A stretch of 64,000 bases of DNA from Burkholderiales bacterium (GTDB taxonomy: Bacteria > Pseudomonadota > Gammaproteobacteria > Burkholderiales > UBA11063). Positions 1 through 9,534 of the stretch are shown one piece after another. Both the position numbers and the translations under genes were made by a program. The first letter of the stretch is position 1; each line of letters opens with the position of its first letter. The notes under the pieces were generated by a model. It worked only from the letters and a program-made list of their open reading frames with translations. It had not been told where the DNA came from and ran no database searches. Where the stretch lies: the NCBI GenBank assembly GCA_020697255.1, contig JAJFBE010000002.1, positions 1 through 64,000 on the forward strand, in the 5' to 3' direction.

Positions 1-2997
1 AATATCGGCAACACTCACCTTGGCATTAGGAATTTGTTTATTTAATTGATTAACTAACTTAATTGCCAAAATCGAATTACCGCCAAGCCGGAAAAAATCC
101 GCATCTATTGATAATTTATCTTTGCTTAAACCTAGTACTTTGGAAAATATGTTTATTAATGATTTATCCAGCTCATTACGAGGATTTATATATTTTGATG
201 AGATACCAATAACAGCCATATCGGATAACGCGTGACGATCCAATTTGCCATTTACTGTTAAAGGAAATTTATCCAGATATATTAATGTATTTGGTATCAT
301 ATATTCAGGCAGCTTATCTTTTAATGCATCGTATATTTTCTGCTCTAAATTACTGCCTTGTATATATGATAATACTGCAGGATTATTTGCGTATAAACCA
401 TTAAAATTATTTGAATAAGTAAAATCACTACTAAAATATTGATTTTTGGTTTTTGTCAGAATTATTAAAAGGCTATCTGGGCTATTCAAATCAAGCATGA
501 TTTTCACAACATACCCTTTTCCCTCGGTAAAAGCTACTATTTCATCAACACTTAGAATATCCTTTTGCTCTAATGAATAAGAGATAGGTTCAAATTTGCA
601 GTCGGAAATGATCTTATTATGCTGGGATGATATAGCGATCCATTTACTATAATTCGCATAAACTCGTTTATTTGGATAGCGAATAAATAAACTATCTTTA
701 CTATTAGTTTCTAAATATTCCTGAATATTGATTGTATCAGTAAAAATAATCTTTTTTGAAACTTTTGGTATATGTTTCTTATTTATATAAATAACCACAT
801 CATACCGAAATTTATTCATTTCGTTATCAAACTGCCCATGTTTAGCTAAAATATCAACATTGGCAATTCCTTTTAACTTATATCCAAGATTTATAAAATA
901 GTCAGGAGATATCAAAAGTTCATTTTCATATCTGGCATTTTTTTTTATTTCAGCAACACTTGCATCTTTGTACTTATAAGTCGCAACTGCATAATGAAAA
1001 ACCTCTAATAATCTAAAATCCCTGACATCTCCTATAAATATGATGCCTTCTTCTTCAGTATTTTCTACAATCCTAGCTATCAGGTCTTCAAGATAGCACA
1101 GGTTTGGAAAATGCTGCGTTACAGAATTTATAATTGTAGTATTATATTTTAGCTGTTCAAATGGTAATTTGTCTGCAGGACTAGTAATCGTTTCTACTTT
1201 ATCTGACAAACCATGTTCTTTAGAAATTTTATTTATATTTGTAATCACCTCTTTTGAAAAATCTGTAGCATAATAGTAGTCTGTATCATCAATTATATTA
1301 AACAGTATCAATCCACTACCACAACCTATTTCCAAAATTTTCCCACAGGAAATTTCTTTAATGCGCTTATTAGTTTCATTTACCCATTCAATCATTTCAT
1401 ATTTAGGTATAGTCGTATCTGTAAAAGAGTTTTTCCATACATTAATATTTAATTTATAATTATCGGCAGAAAAATTCTCAGAATACTCTTTTTCATAAAC
1501 ATCTAGCCAATCTTGTATGACAGAACCATTACCGACTATATCTTTAACTGTATAATACGCAAATAATGAATACTGTTGTGTCGATTCATTTAATTTAGCT
1601 ATAACAACAGACTTAGCAATATCTGGACATTCGTGCATTACATGCTCTATTTCACTTAGCTCTACACGATAACCTCTTATCTTTACCTGAAGATCATGAC
1701 GCCCTATATACTCAATATTACCATCAGGTAACATACGTGCCAGATCACCGGTCTTATAAAGTCTGGTATTTGTATTGGATATTATTTCTGCATATGTTTG
1801 GAATGGATTAGCCAGGAAGGATTTCCGGGTTAGCTCTGGTTGATTCAAATAACCCCTGGCAACGCCAGAGCCTCCTATATATAATTCACCAATCTCTCCT
1901 AGTGGAACTGGTGATAATACATTATCCAAAATATATGTCGTTTCATTTGGTAATGCCGTACCTATAGAGATAATATCAGTTTTATTTATTTTTTTATACG
2001 TTGACCAAATAGTGGTTTCTGTTGGTCCATAAACATTGATAATATTAAATCTGATATTTTTATTATTTTGCTCATATTCAAATATAAGATTGACCTCAGA
2101 TTGACTTAATGCTTCACCACCAATTAATACATTTATTGTCTTTCTCTTCTTTAGTCTGATAACCTGATTAAGGAATAATCTCACTTTTGATGGGGTCAAT
2201 TGGATAAAACCATATTTACTAATGTCAATTTTGCATGATAAATTTATAAATTTATTCAAATTAATTAGCTCTACATAGCAGCCATTGATCAATGGTACAA
2301 TATACTCTAATCCAAATATATCAAACACATAATGTGTTGTGCTTAAGCAATTGAGTTGCTTATTTTTTGTGTCCAATACTGACTTAATAAACCCAAGTGT
2401 AAAATAAAATAATTGCCTATGCTCAACCATAACCCCTTTTGGCTTACCAGTAGTGCCTGAAGTATAAATTACATAAGCCAGATTAATATTTGTAATCATT
2501 TGCTTTGGATTCGTCTTTGGGTATATTTTCAGGGTTTCCAGAAAAGCATTGCTATCTATCGCTAAGATTGCTAAATCAGATTTTCTATAAAAATCTTCCT
2601 CATATTGGCCAGATTCTACTTTAGTTTCATCAAAACCAGAATTAACTAGTAATACCTTAGCCTTAGTGTCGCTTAATATGAAATTAATCCTATCTTTTGG
2701 ATAGCCTAAATCTATCGGTACATATGCTCCGCCTGATTTGAGTACGCCAAGTATGGCAATTAGCATGTACTCACTTCTATCCAAGCAAAGAGCAATCAAG
2801 TCATCGCCTTTGATATTATAAGTTTTTTGTAGGTAGTTTGCTAATTGATTTGCTTTTTGGTTTAGTTCCTGATAGGTAAGCTTAGTATCTTCATATACTA
2901 CAGCAATATTATTTGGTGTTTTTGCAGCTTGCTCTTCAAATAATAAGTGAATAGTTTTATCTTGTAAATATTTTCCGGCATTTTGAGTATATCTCAC
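1..2997 (-). CDS. Non-ribosomal peptide synthetase, starter-type A-MT-T module (3' end off the window)
   Basis: The frame is open from the window edge to a TGA at 3037-3039, giving 999 visible codons from a GTG at 2997 that has AGGA nine bases upstream; a TTG at 3006 is the alternative. The product begins directly with an adenylation domain and has no condensation domain. Visible cores are YTSGTTGKPKGVMVEH (about residue 178), NVYGPTETT (about 319), YKTGDL (about 416) and GYRVELSEIE (about 456). A class I methyltransferase (ILEIGCGSG, then NEMNKFRYDVV) is inserted before the late core NGKLDR. A carrier domain follows, with LGGNS holding the phosphopantetheine serine near residue 970. The by-eye specificity code D-I-L-Q-L-G-V-I-W-K is close to the glycine code, so N-methylglycine loading is inferred. 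It is the last gene of the left polysaccharide block, but whether it belongs to that pathway is unknown. Confidence 0.9.
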   Translation of the reverse strand, partial: MRYTQNAGKYLQDKTIHLLFEEQAAKTPNNIAVVYEDTKLTYQELNQKANQLANYLQKTYNIKGDDLIALCLDRSEYMLIAILGVLKSGGAYVPIDLGYPKDRINFILSDTKAKVLLVNSGFDETKVESGQYEEDFYRKSDLAILAIDSNAFLETLKIYPKTNPKQMITNINLAYVIYTSGTTGKPKGVMVEHRQLFYFTLGFIKSVLDTKNKQLNCLSTTHYVFDIFGLEYIVPLINGCYVELINLNKFINLSCKIDISKYGFIQLTPSKVRLFLNQVIRLKKRKTINVLIGGEALSQSEVNLIFEYEQNNKNIRFNIINVYGPTETTIWSTYKKINKTDIISIGTALPNETTYILDNVLSPVPLGEIGELYIGGSGVARGYLNQPELTRKSFLANPFQTYAEIISNTNTRLYKTGDLARMLPDGNIEYIGRHDLQVKIRGYRVELSEIEHVMHECPDIAKSVVIAKLNESTQQYSLFAYYTVKDIVGNGSVIQDWLDVYEKEYSENFSADNYKLNINVWKNSFTDTTIPKYEMIEWVNETNKRIKEISCGKILEIGCGSGLILFNIIDDTDYYYATDFSKEVITNINKISKEHGLSDKVETITSPADKLPFEQLKYNTTIINSVTQHFPNLCYLEDLIARIVENTEEEGIIFIGDVRDFRLLEVFHYAVATYKYKDASVAEIKKNARYENELLISPDYFINLGYKLKGIANVDILAKHGQFDNEMNKFRYDVVIYINKKHIPKVSKKIIFTDTINIQEYLETNSKDSLFIRYPNKRVYANYSKWIAISSQHNKIISDCKFEPISYSLEQKDILSVDEIVAFTEGKGYVVKIMLDLNSPDSLLIILTKTKNQYFSSDFTYSNNFNGLYANNPAVLSYIQGSNLEQKIYDALKDKLPEYMIPNTLIYLDKFPLTVNGKLDRHALSDMAVIGISSKYINPRNELDKSLINIFSKVLGLSKDKLSIDADFFRLGGNSILAIKLVNQLNKQIPNAKVSVADI

Positions 2998-3112
2998 GCT
3001 GCTCAATCCTAAGTGTCTAACTCTTACTAATATTATTCAGTGGTGCTTAATGATGATTTAAGTAACAATGAATAGTATCAAGAATTGCCGAATTTACTAA
3101 TAAATATTAGCA

Positions 3113-3121
3113 ATTATATCA
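3113..3121 (-). promoter_or_regulatory. Extended -10 promoter upstream of the NRPS
   Basis: On the minus strand TGATATAAT forms an extended -10 element (TGnTATAAT) about 115 bases before the NRPS start. No convincing -35 is visible, as is usual for extended -10 promoters. It suggests that the NRPS can be transcribed separately from the upstream polysaccharide genes. Confidence 0.4.
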
Positions 3122-3174
3122 TCATTTATGTTACAGATATTTTGTTTTATTATGTTTATCTACTATGCTTATCA

Positions 3175-3987
3175 CTAGCGTAGCCCAACAATTTTATAGA
3201 ATTTTTGAATTTTTTTTAATATCGGCGCTCGCATTCTTTCAGGAAGTAAATTGTATACAAAGCTCTTAAATACCTCATACTGAACAACTAACGCCTCTTT
3301 TCTACTCATTACCCGTCGTTTAGTAAAATCAGGAGTATAACCCAGTTTCTTAAGAGCCCTTACACCTGAAGGAAACCAAACTTTCTTATGTACACCATGA
3401 ATCAAATGGTTTTTTAATAACCATTTTCGTGTGCAATAAAACCCATCCATAGTTCTTGAACGTAATGATCCCAATACCTCAAATTCCCTTGCACTTTCAC
3501 CATCTTTTAATAACGTCTTTAAAGTCTCAACAGACCAAATAGAAGAAAATAAACAAACACGGTATTCAGAATCTCTTTCAAGCTCCCCTACACCTTCTGG
3601 ATTCCATACCTTTGCCTTACCTGGGTGTGGCATGAGACGTACATATCTAGCTTTATTGTTAACCCCCCATGCGTAAAATTTATCAATTTGTGCGCTATCA
3701 ATTGGTGCAATGGGAAAAACGTCATCTAACCAAAATAATAAATGGCTATGAGGAAAGCCGCTCAGAGCCTTTAATATTGTTGTTGACCAGGACAGATCAT
3801 CTCCAGCCAATAAAGTTGTAACACGCTCATGTTTAAATTGTTTATGATTGGCTATTAAATAAACAGGATACGGTATATCGGGCCAATGTTTAAAGAATAA
3901 ATCAAAGAAGATATCCCATAGGTCGCAATTTTTATCACATGAACCAATAACCACCCCCAAAGTATTTTGTTCATTGATTACTTTCAA
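3175..3987 (-). CDS. Stand-alone glycosyltransferase-like protein of polysaccharide loci
   Basis: This 270-aa soluble protein has no signal peptide or membrane segment. It is a clear paralogue (more than half identical by eye) of the C-terminal 258 residues of the fusion protein encoded at 14953-17070. Shared landmarks are SCDK..DLW near the N-terminus, WPD.PYPVYLIAN, AG(D/E)DLSWSTT, a LDDVFP motif that could serve as the DxD-like metal site of a GT-A fold, KDGES, and a C-terminal KIQKFYK(I/L)VGLR. The glycosyltransferase role is inferred from context and the LDD motif. The start overlaps the stop of the upstream flippase by 4 bases, so the two are translationally coupled. I do not recognise a characterised member. 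Confidence 0.75.
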   Translation of the reverse strand: MKVINEQNTLGVVIGSCDKNCDLWDIFFDLFFKHWPDIPYPVYLIANHKQFKHERVTTLLAGDDLSWSTTILKALSGFPHSHLLFWLDDVFPIAPIDSAQIDKFYAWGVNNKARYVRLMPHPGKAKVWNPEGVGELERDSEYRVCLFSSIWSVETLKTLLKDGESAREFEVLGSLRSRTMDGFYCTRKWLLKNHLIHGVHKKVWFPSGVRALKKLGYTPDFTKRRVMSRKEALVVQYEVFKSFVYNLLPERMRAPILKKIQKFYKIVGLR

Positions 3988-5231
3988 AATAAGTAACCTT
4001 TTTTATATAAAATTATAAACAAGCTAAAATATAAAAAATAATTTAAACAAAATGCAATGACTACACCAATACCAGAAAACAAAGGTATGAAAATATAAGC
4101 TAGTATAATATAAGTTATACTAAAAATTATCTCTGTTGTAAAAAATATCCTGGTTTTTTCTTTGGCTAGCATCAAACATGCAAAAATATAACCTGCAACT
4201 TTAAAACAATCTCCCAAAAATTGCCAGAAAAACATGTCACGCATTGCACTAAATGAATTAGTAAATAATATTTTTATAATTAAATCACGTAACAAATAAA
4301 TCAAAATAGCTCCACCAATTACAAATGGCATAATAACCTTATAACCATTATTTATTTCCTTGGAAATGTATTGTTTATTCTCAAGGCTAGCTAATTTTGG
4401 CAGAAAATATGTTCCTAAAATAGCATATACAACCATTAGGTAATTGTCTGAAATCTTCTGTAAACCCTGCCAGTAACCTGCAACTTGCCAAGTGGTATTA
4501 TTAATTAAATAATTACGAATCAGCATCTCAGAAATCGGGGTAGAACATACAGCTACAATCGATACTGAAGCAAAAATTATTAATTTATAAAAATAGTACC
4601 TATCAAATTTAACTAAATAACCATTATCTTTAAACCAACCTGACCTTACTAAAACTATCATAATCACCAAAAATATAAGCAATTGACTGGTAACTAATGC
4701 TAATAATGCTCCAAAGATATTGTACAGATATACTAAAGTAACTGTTATAGCTAAATTTAAAATACTATTTAACATATTTAAAATGTTAAATCTTTTTAAA
4801 TGGTGCATTCCATTTAAAATATTTAACACTAGATAATTTGCCACATATATTATTAAGCTAAAGGCAAAAACAATAAAAATAATCCCATATTTTTTGTTGT
4901 GCAAAATAGTCAAGGCTAAATAGTTATGTAATAATAACATTATAAAGGTGATAACTACAGTAGTGGCTACAGCAATCCAAGCAGTTGTCCCCCAAATTTT
5001 ACATAACTCAACTTTACTATCTTTGAATTGTGATGTATATTTAATTAGTCCCAGACTAGCCCCACCCAAGGCAATAGACATAACAATTTGAATAAAATTA
5101 CTTAATTGGCCAACCAAAGCTACACCAAATGGTCCTATTAATACTGCAATTACTTTTATTGAAATAAATCCTGTAGTAAGACTTACAACAGTAGCTAACG
5201 CTGACCAGGAGATAGCGGGAATTAGTTTCAT
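3984..5231 (-). CDS. wzx: Wzx-type polysaccharide flippase
   Basis: A 415-aa integral membrane protein with about a dozen hydrophobic segments, starting ISWSALATVVSLTTGFISIK. It shows the conserved N-terminal GPFGVALVGQLSNF region of O-antigen translocases of the MATE/MOP superfamily. It should flip undecaprenyl-linked repeat units across the inner membrane before polymerisation by Wzy. The start overlaps a 40-codon ORF by 4 bases (ATGA) and the stop overlaps the next gene by 4 bases, so translation appears coupled on both sides. A second, unrelated-looking flippase lies in the same locus at 14953-17070, which suggests two repeat-unit pathways or a hybrid locus. Confidence 0.88.
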   Translation of the reverse strand: MKLIPAISWSALATVVSLTTGFISIKVIAVLIGPFGVALVGQLSNFIQIVMSIALGGASLGLIKYTSQFKDSKVELCKIWGTTAWIAVATTVVITFIMLLLHNYLALTILHNKKYGIIFIVFAFSLIIYVANYLVLNILNGMHHLKRFNILNMLNSILNLAITVTLVYLYNIFGALLALVTSQLLIFLVIMIVLVRSGWFKDNGYLVKFDRYYFYKLIIFASVSIVAVCSTPISEMLIRNYLINNTTWQVAGYWQGLQKISDNYLMVVYAILGTYFLPKLASLENKQYISKEINNGYKVIMPFVIGGAILIYLLRDLIIKILFTNSFSAMRDMFFWQFLGDCFKVAGYIFACLMLAKEKTRIFFTTEIIFSITYIILAYIFIPLFSGIGVVIAFCLNYFLYFSLFIILYKKGYLF

Positions 5232-5350
5232 ATTTTGGCGACCACAACACGTCTGCTCTTAGGAATCAAACCAAAAATACAAGATTTAAATTTTCTATAG
5301 TCATACCATAAATAGTCCACTCCACCCATAACTAATCTCTTAGGATCCAT
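5228..5350 (-). pseudogene. 40-codon remnant of the glycosyltransferase-like domain
   Basis: An ATG at 5350 with a strong GGGAGG Shine-Dalgarno opens a 40-codon ORF that ends 4 bases inside the flippase start. The peptide begins MDPKRLVMGGVDYLWYDYRK. It aligns without gaps to the C-terminal part of the two full copies of the glycosyltransferase-like domain (for example YSKRRLMSRVDSIWYTYRLF in the fusion protein). In-frame similarity continues about 20 codons upstream until an in-frame TAA. It looks like the 3' stub of a third, decayed copy. Its RBS and 4-base overlap may still help translation of wzx. Confidence 0.6.
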
Positions 5351-5448
5351 GATATATCCTCCCTTGCAAGCAATGTTGTAACTTTTGCATAAATAAATCT
5401 TTATAAATCCAAATTTTGCTTAATATATCCCAGTCATGCATTATAATG

Positions 5449-7359
5449 TCATGAACTCTCTAACCATTGTTGAAACATCAACACATCCCATAAGCAAGAA
5501 GCGTTGTTCGCTGTACCACTTAAATGCTGATCAAGTTTTTTTTGTATCAACTCTGCATTAAGATATCCCTGATTCTTTATTTTAGAAGCATCAAGTAGGG
5601 CAATTGCCCAATCTTTTAAGTCGTGCCTAATCCAATTGCTTATCGGAATATCAAAACCAGTCTTGGGACGTATTACTAATTCTTTTGGCACATATTGATA
5701 TAGTATCTGACGCATAAGCCATTTACTGCAACCTTGATGTACCTTATAGGACATCGGCAGTGAAAATGCAAATTTAATAATATTGTGATTTAATAACGGC
5801 ATTCTACTTTCTAAACTATTTGCCATTGTTGCCCGGTCAACCTTTACTAAAATATCATCCGGTAAATATCCTAAACTATCTAAATATTGCATTCCAAGAA
5901 CCGGATTTTTCTCAAACTCCAATATCCGCCTCTCCCATAAGCTGGAATTGCCATTTATACCCAGAACAACCTCATTATAATTTAACCAATTGCCAGTCAA
6001 ATTCAAATAAAAACTAAAAAAATCTTTTGCTTCCAATAATCCATATAATTTTACTAATTTATCATTTAAACTCTTCACGGGCAGTTTTAAAAATCTATTA
6101 AGCGGTAGTAAATACTCTACTGGGATGTGTATTATTAATTTTCTTAACCAATATGGAATATGGCTTACTTTATTATATAATTTTTCAGAATATAAATAGC
6201 GATTGTACCCGGCAAAAAGCTCATCTCCTCCATCACCTGATAATGCAACAGTAACATGTTGTTTTGCAAGTTTTGCAACCAGATATGTCGGAATCTGAGA
6301 TGGATCAGAAAAAGGTTCATCATAGATAGAAAACAGCTGAGGAATGACATTCAAAACATCTTTACTCGTTACGTACAATTCTGTATGCCGAGTACCCAAA
6401 TGCTTCGCAATTGATTTTGCAAAATGTGCTTCATTATAGGCAGGATCATGAAAACCAATACTAAATGTGTTAACAGGAATAGGAGATTGTTCCTGCATTA
6501 TCGCCGCAACAGTTGATGAATCAATGCCACCAGACAAAAAACATCCTACAGACACATCTGCAAAAATCTGATCTGAAACTGACTTTCTAAGTAACATATG
6601 CAATTCATTTTGTGCATCTATTATACTTCCATTATATTTGTTATCTAGAAAATCTGTCAGGCACCAATACCTCACAGGCTCAGGCAAAACTTTATTTTTA
6701 TAATTCGCATAGCTAAGTTTTAGATACGTGCCAGGCATTAGTTTGTAAATACCTTCAAAAATTGATAACGGTGGCGGAACACAACTATGCAGTAGCATCT
6801 GACCTATTGCTTCACGATTAATTTTATGTTCAAACTTTGGATGCATTTTTAATGATGTAAGGACAGAAGAAAAAGCAAATACTCCATTAAAATAGCCATA
6901 ACATAAAGGCTTCTCCCCTATCCTATCACGGATTAGATAAAGTATTTCTTCCTGTCTATCCCATAATGCAATAGCGAACATTCCTTCGATTAGCTCTAAT
7001 GCTATATCTATACCATATACTTCAAATGCCATCAATATTATTTCAGTATCAGAATGCCCTTTCCAATTTATTTGACCACATATTTGTTCCAAATTAAATT
7101 TTATCTTTTTCCAATTATATACTTCACCATTAAAACTTATCACATATCTAGCTGAGACAGATAACATAGGCTGATGACCAGCTGGGGATAAATCTAAGAT
7201 TGACAATCGCTGATGTTTAAAGTAAACACCCAGTGTACCATCACTCCATACACCAAAAGAATCAGGGCCCCTGGACTCTTGAACTTGACCCATTTTATCT
7301 ACGGTGTCTAAAGCATCGTAATTGATAGTTTCATCAATAAATCCGACTATTCCACACAT
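5449..7359 (-). CDS. asnB: Asparagine synthetase (glutamine-hydrolysing), AsnB type
   Basis: A 636-aa two-domain amidotransferase. It begins MCGIVGF, so Cys2 is the glutaminase nucleophile, followed by the class II GATase residues RLSILDLS.AGHQPM and SFNGEVYN. The synthetase domain carries the SGGIDSS pyrophosphate loop near residue 275 and ALSGDGGDELF. Full length for the AsnB family. In O-antigen loci such enzymes often amidate a uronic acid or amino-acid substituent rather than make free asparagine; here that is an inference from the flanking wzy and wzx genes. It sits 36 bases downstream of wzy on the same strand. Confidence 0.93.
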   Translation of the reverse strand: MCGIVGFIDETINYDALDTVDKMGQVQESRGPDSFGVWSDGTLGVYFKHQRLSILDLSPAGHQPMLSVSARYVISFNGEVYNWKKIKFNLEQICGQINWKGHSDTEIILMAFEVYGIDIALELIEGMFAIALWDRQEEILYLIRDRIGEKPLCYGYFNGVFAFSSVLTSLKMHPKFEHKINREAIGQMLLHSCVPPPLSIFEGIYKLMPGTYLKLSYANYKNKVLPEPVRYWCLTDFLDNKYNGSIIDAQNELHMLLRKSVSDQIFADVSVGCFLSGGIDSSTVAAIMQEQSPIPVNTFSIGFHDPAYNEAHFAKSIAKHLGTRHTELYVTSKDVLNVIPQLFSIYDEPFSDPSQIPTYLVAKLAKQHVTVALSGDGGDELFAGYNRYLYSEKLYNKVSHIPYWLRKLIIHIPVEYLLPLNRFLKLPVKSLNDKLVKLYGLLEAKDFFSFYLNLTGNWLNYNEVVLGINGNSSLWERRILEFEKNPVLGMQYLDSLGYLPDDILVKVDRATMANSLESRMPLLNHNIIKFAFSLPMSYKVHQGCSKWLMRQILYQYVPKELVIRPKTGFDIPISNWIRHDLKDWAIALLDASKIKNQGYLNAELIQKKLDQHLSGTANNASCLWDVLMFQQWLESS

Positions 7360-7395
7360 TATCCTGTTTTCTCATAATTAAACATCATCTAATAA

Positions 7396-8751
7396 CTATT
7401 TATCGGCTATTGTATTATTTGCAAAAAATAAGTATACTGTACGATAGCAAATATAAAAAAATAACATATTCATAAATGCATATGTTCCATCTCTATATAA
7501 TACAATAACCTGACCTAAAATCATTAGATATAGTATAAGGAAACTAGTTGGTCGATTATGATTCACCACAAATTTTAATAAACCTTTATCGAACCAACAA
7601 GTTACAATACCTAATAACATACACCCTATAACTAATGAAGTAATTCCTGATACAGCAAGTAATATACCTGCCACACCAAAAGATAGACCTGTACCCCCTT
7701 GTGCTCCAAAATATATTCCAGGAAAAATTAATGTATTAAGATAAAATCCCCCTACATCATAAGGCTTATCTGGCACTAAAAACCTTGGGACAAAAATTAA
7801 AATATCCGACCATATATGGTAAAACCCTGGGTAACCAACAGTCCTTTTTATATAATCTAATAAGGCAGAGACATTGTTTATGCTATCAAAATCACCAACA
7901 AAGTTGAACAAAATATATTCTAAAGTAATTCCGCTTGAAGTATCTAAACTACGTAACCATTTAGATAATACGATGGCCAACCCCGCTATAAGTGAAATAA
8001 GTGCCACCTTAAAAGTTACTTTTTTTTGGGTACCATAAAATAACAAAATTGCCATAAAGAACCAAATTGCATTTCCCCTACCACCAGTAAAACCATTTAG
8101 AGTAAGAAAAAATAATGCACACATAACCGCCTTTATTTTTTCTCCCCGCGCCCAGTATCCAATAGTTAAAAAAGTTCCACTATACACATTTAAGTATGAA
8201 AAAATCATTAACGGACCCATACCATAAAGCGTAGTCATCCGATCAAATCCACTTTCTTTTGCATTAAAACCTAAGAAAAAAACCCTCCAGCCACCTGAGT
8301 AAATTATAACAAACAATAAAATGGGTAGAGTAAATATGAATATTTTTCGATTAACTCTAAAGAATGTCTGCCAGTTAGCATTAGTTAAGTAATTAATTTC
8401 TTTATATCTAATCTCCTTAATAGGAAATAAATAAAAAGCCATACTAAGATATGCCATTAACCCTAATGCATTTACAAAAATAGATTCGTTTAATAATTTT
8501 ACTGTAATAATATTAAATAAAAAATAGGGCATAACCGGAAAAGTTATTGCTATGAGATAAATTGATACAAAAATAGGGCTTAAAGTTAATAAATTATTTC
8601 TTGAATTCCACAAAAATATAAGAGCAAGAGCAATAGTTGAAAAATAACACTCAACCCACCATTCATCAGCAGGGTTAAGATAATACGCAATTGTAAATAG
8701 CAATGTTAGTAACGCAGTAATTGTGCCAAAAATAAACTTTGTAATATTCAT
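7396..8751 (-). CDS. wzy: Wzy-type repeat-unit polymerase
   Basis: A 451-aa protein with about 11-12 predicted membrane segments and a larger periplasmic loop around residues 270-340 (GDFDSINNVSALLDYIKR...PRFLVPDKPYDVGG). That loop arrangement is typical of oligosaccharide repeat-unit polymerases. These proteins share little sequence, so the call rests on topology, the RGNAIWF region and the position between sugar-nucleotide genes and a flippase. It would polymerise undecaprenyl-linked repeat units in the periplasm, with chain length set by the Wzz encoded at 21338-22477. Confidence 0.8.
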   Translation of the reverse strand: MNITKFIFGTITALLTLLFTIAYYLNPADEWWVECYFSTIALALIFLWNSRNNLLTLSPIFVSIYLIAITFPVMPYFLFNIITVKLLNESIFVNALGLMAYLSMAFYLFPIKEIRYKEINYLTNANWQTFFRVNRKIFIFTLPILLFVIIYSGGWRVFFLGFNAKESGFDRMTTLYGMGPLMIFSYLNVYSGTFLTIGYWARGEKIKAVMCALFFLTLNGFTGGRGNAIWFFMAILLFYGTQKKVTFKVALISLIAGLAIVLSKWLRSLDTSSGITLEYILFNFVGDFDSINNVSALLDYIKRTVGYPGFYHIWSDILIFVPRFLVPDKPYDVGGFYLNTLIFPGIYFGAQGGTGLSFGVAGILLAVSGITSLVIGCMLLGIVTCWFDKGLLKFVVNHNRPTSFLILYLMILGQVIVLYRDGTYAFMNMLFFYICYRTVYLFFANNTIADK

Positions 8752-8802
8752 AATTTATACTGCAATAAAGTTGTGAACCATGCCTGTATCAACCTATTAC
8801 CA

Positions 8803-9534
8803 TTACTTTGGTTTTACCATTGCTTCATAATCTTCTATTCGCTGCGGAGTATAAAAAGAATGATAACTATCCTGCGGCACCTTAACAGCTTTTACTACTT
8901 TTTTATCTAAAATAAGTTCATTAAAGGTAGAGGAAATAAAAAATCTATCATTGACCATTGACTGATTTAATATCACCCTTTTTGCAGATTGAACAAAAAA
9001 ACTCCCTTGCGCAAAATAATAAAACCCAGCTATCGCATTTCTACTAATAGGTTTTTTTTCTGCAGCTTCAACTACTAAACCATCTTCCAACTTAACATAA
9101 GACCATCTTGGATGTACAGAATCAAAAACTAAACAACCTGCATCACATTTTGTAAACTGCAATTCCTTAACCAAACTACATAAACCATTACTAAAGATCT
9201 GATCAAAGTTGACAATAATAAGGGGGTCAATATTATCAATATAACTAACTGCCATTAATGCTGAACATAAAGCCCCTTTTGTCTGTCCATCCAACCTTAT
9301 AATCTCATAATTTGGAGCAAGTAAAGACAGAGTATAATCCAGGTGAAACTGAGAGCACTCACTACGCTTAACTACAAAAATAAATCTCAACTCATTACTT
9401 ATACTAGAAAGATTATTAATAACATGATCTATCATTGGTTTACCACCCAACTCTGTTAGTGGTAACGGGTAGGGATATAAGCCTGGATCAAAAAGAGGTG
9501 AATCACCAGCCATTGGTAAAAGTATATTTATCAT
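8803..9534 (-). CDS. Sugar-phosphate nucleotidyltransferase-like protein, copy 1
   Basis: A 243-aa NTP-transferase-fold protein with an N-terminal INILLPMAGDSPLF loop, a degenerate version of the pyrophosphorylase signature, then LTELGGKPMIDHV and VNFDQIF, where the metal-binding Asp is expected. It is paralogous to the protein encoded at 11315-12061; both keep P(R/K)WS(Y/F)V(K/R)L and the VEAAEKK/VEVVEKQ stretch. The first loop lacks the usual GxGxR glycines (GDSPLF), so nucleotide specificity and even activity are uncertain. It overlaps the upstream HAD gene by 4 bases, and the pair probably supplies one activated alditol or sugar building block. Confidence 0.75.
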   Translation of the reverse strand: MINILLPMAGDSPLFDPGLYPYPLPLTELGGKPMIDHVINNLSSISNELRFIFVVKRSECSQFHLDYTLSLLAPNYEIIRLDGQTKGALCSALMAVSYIDNIDPLIIVNFDQIFSNGLCSLVKELQFTKCDAGCLVFDSVHPRWSYVKLEDGLVVEAAEKKPISRNAIAGFYYFAQGSFFVQSAKRVILNQSMVNDRFFISSTFNELILDKKVVKAVKVPQDSYHSFYTPQRIEDYEAMVKPK

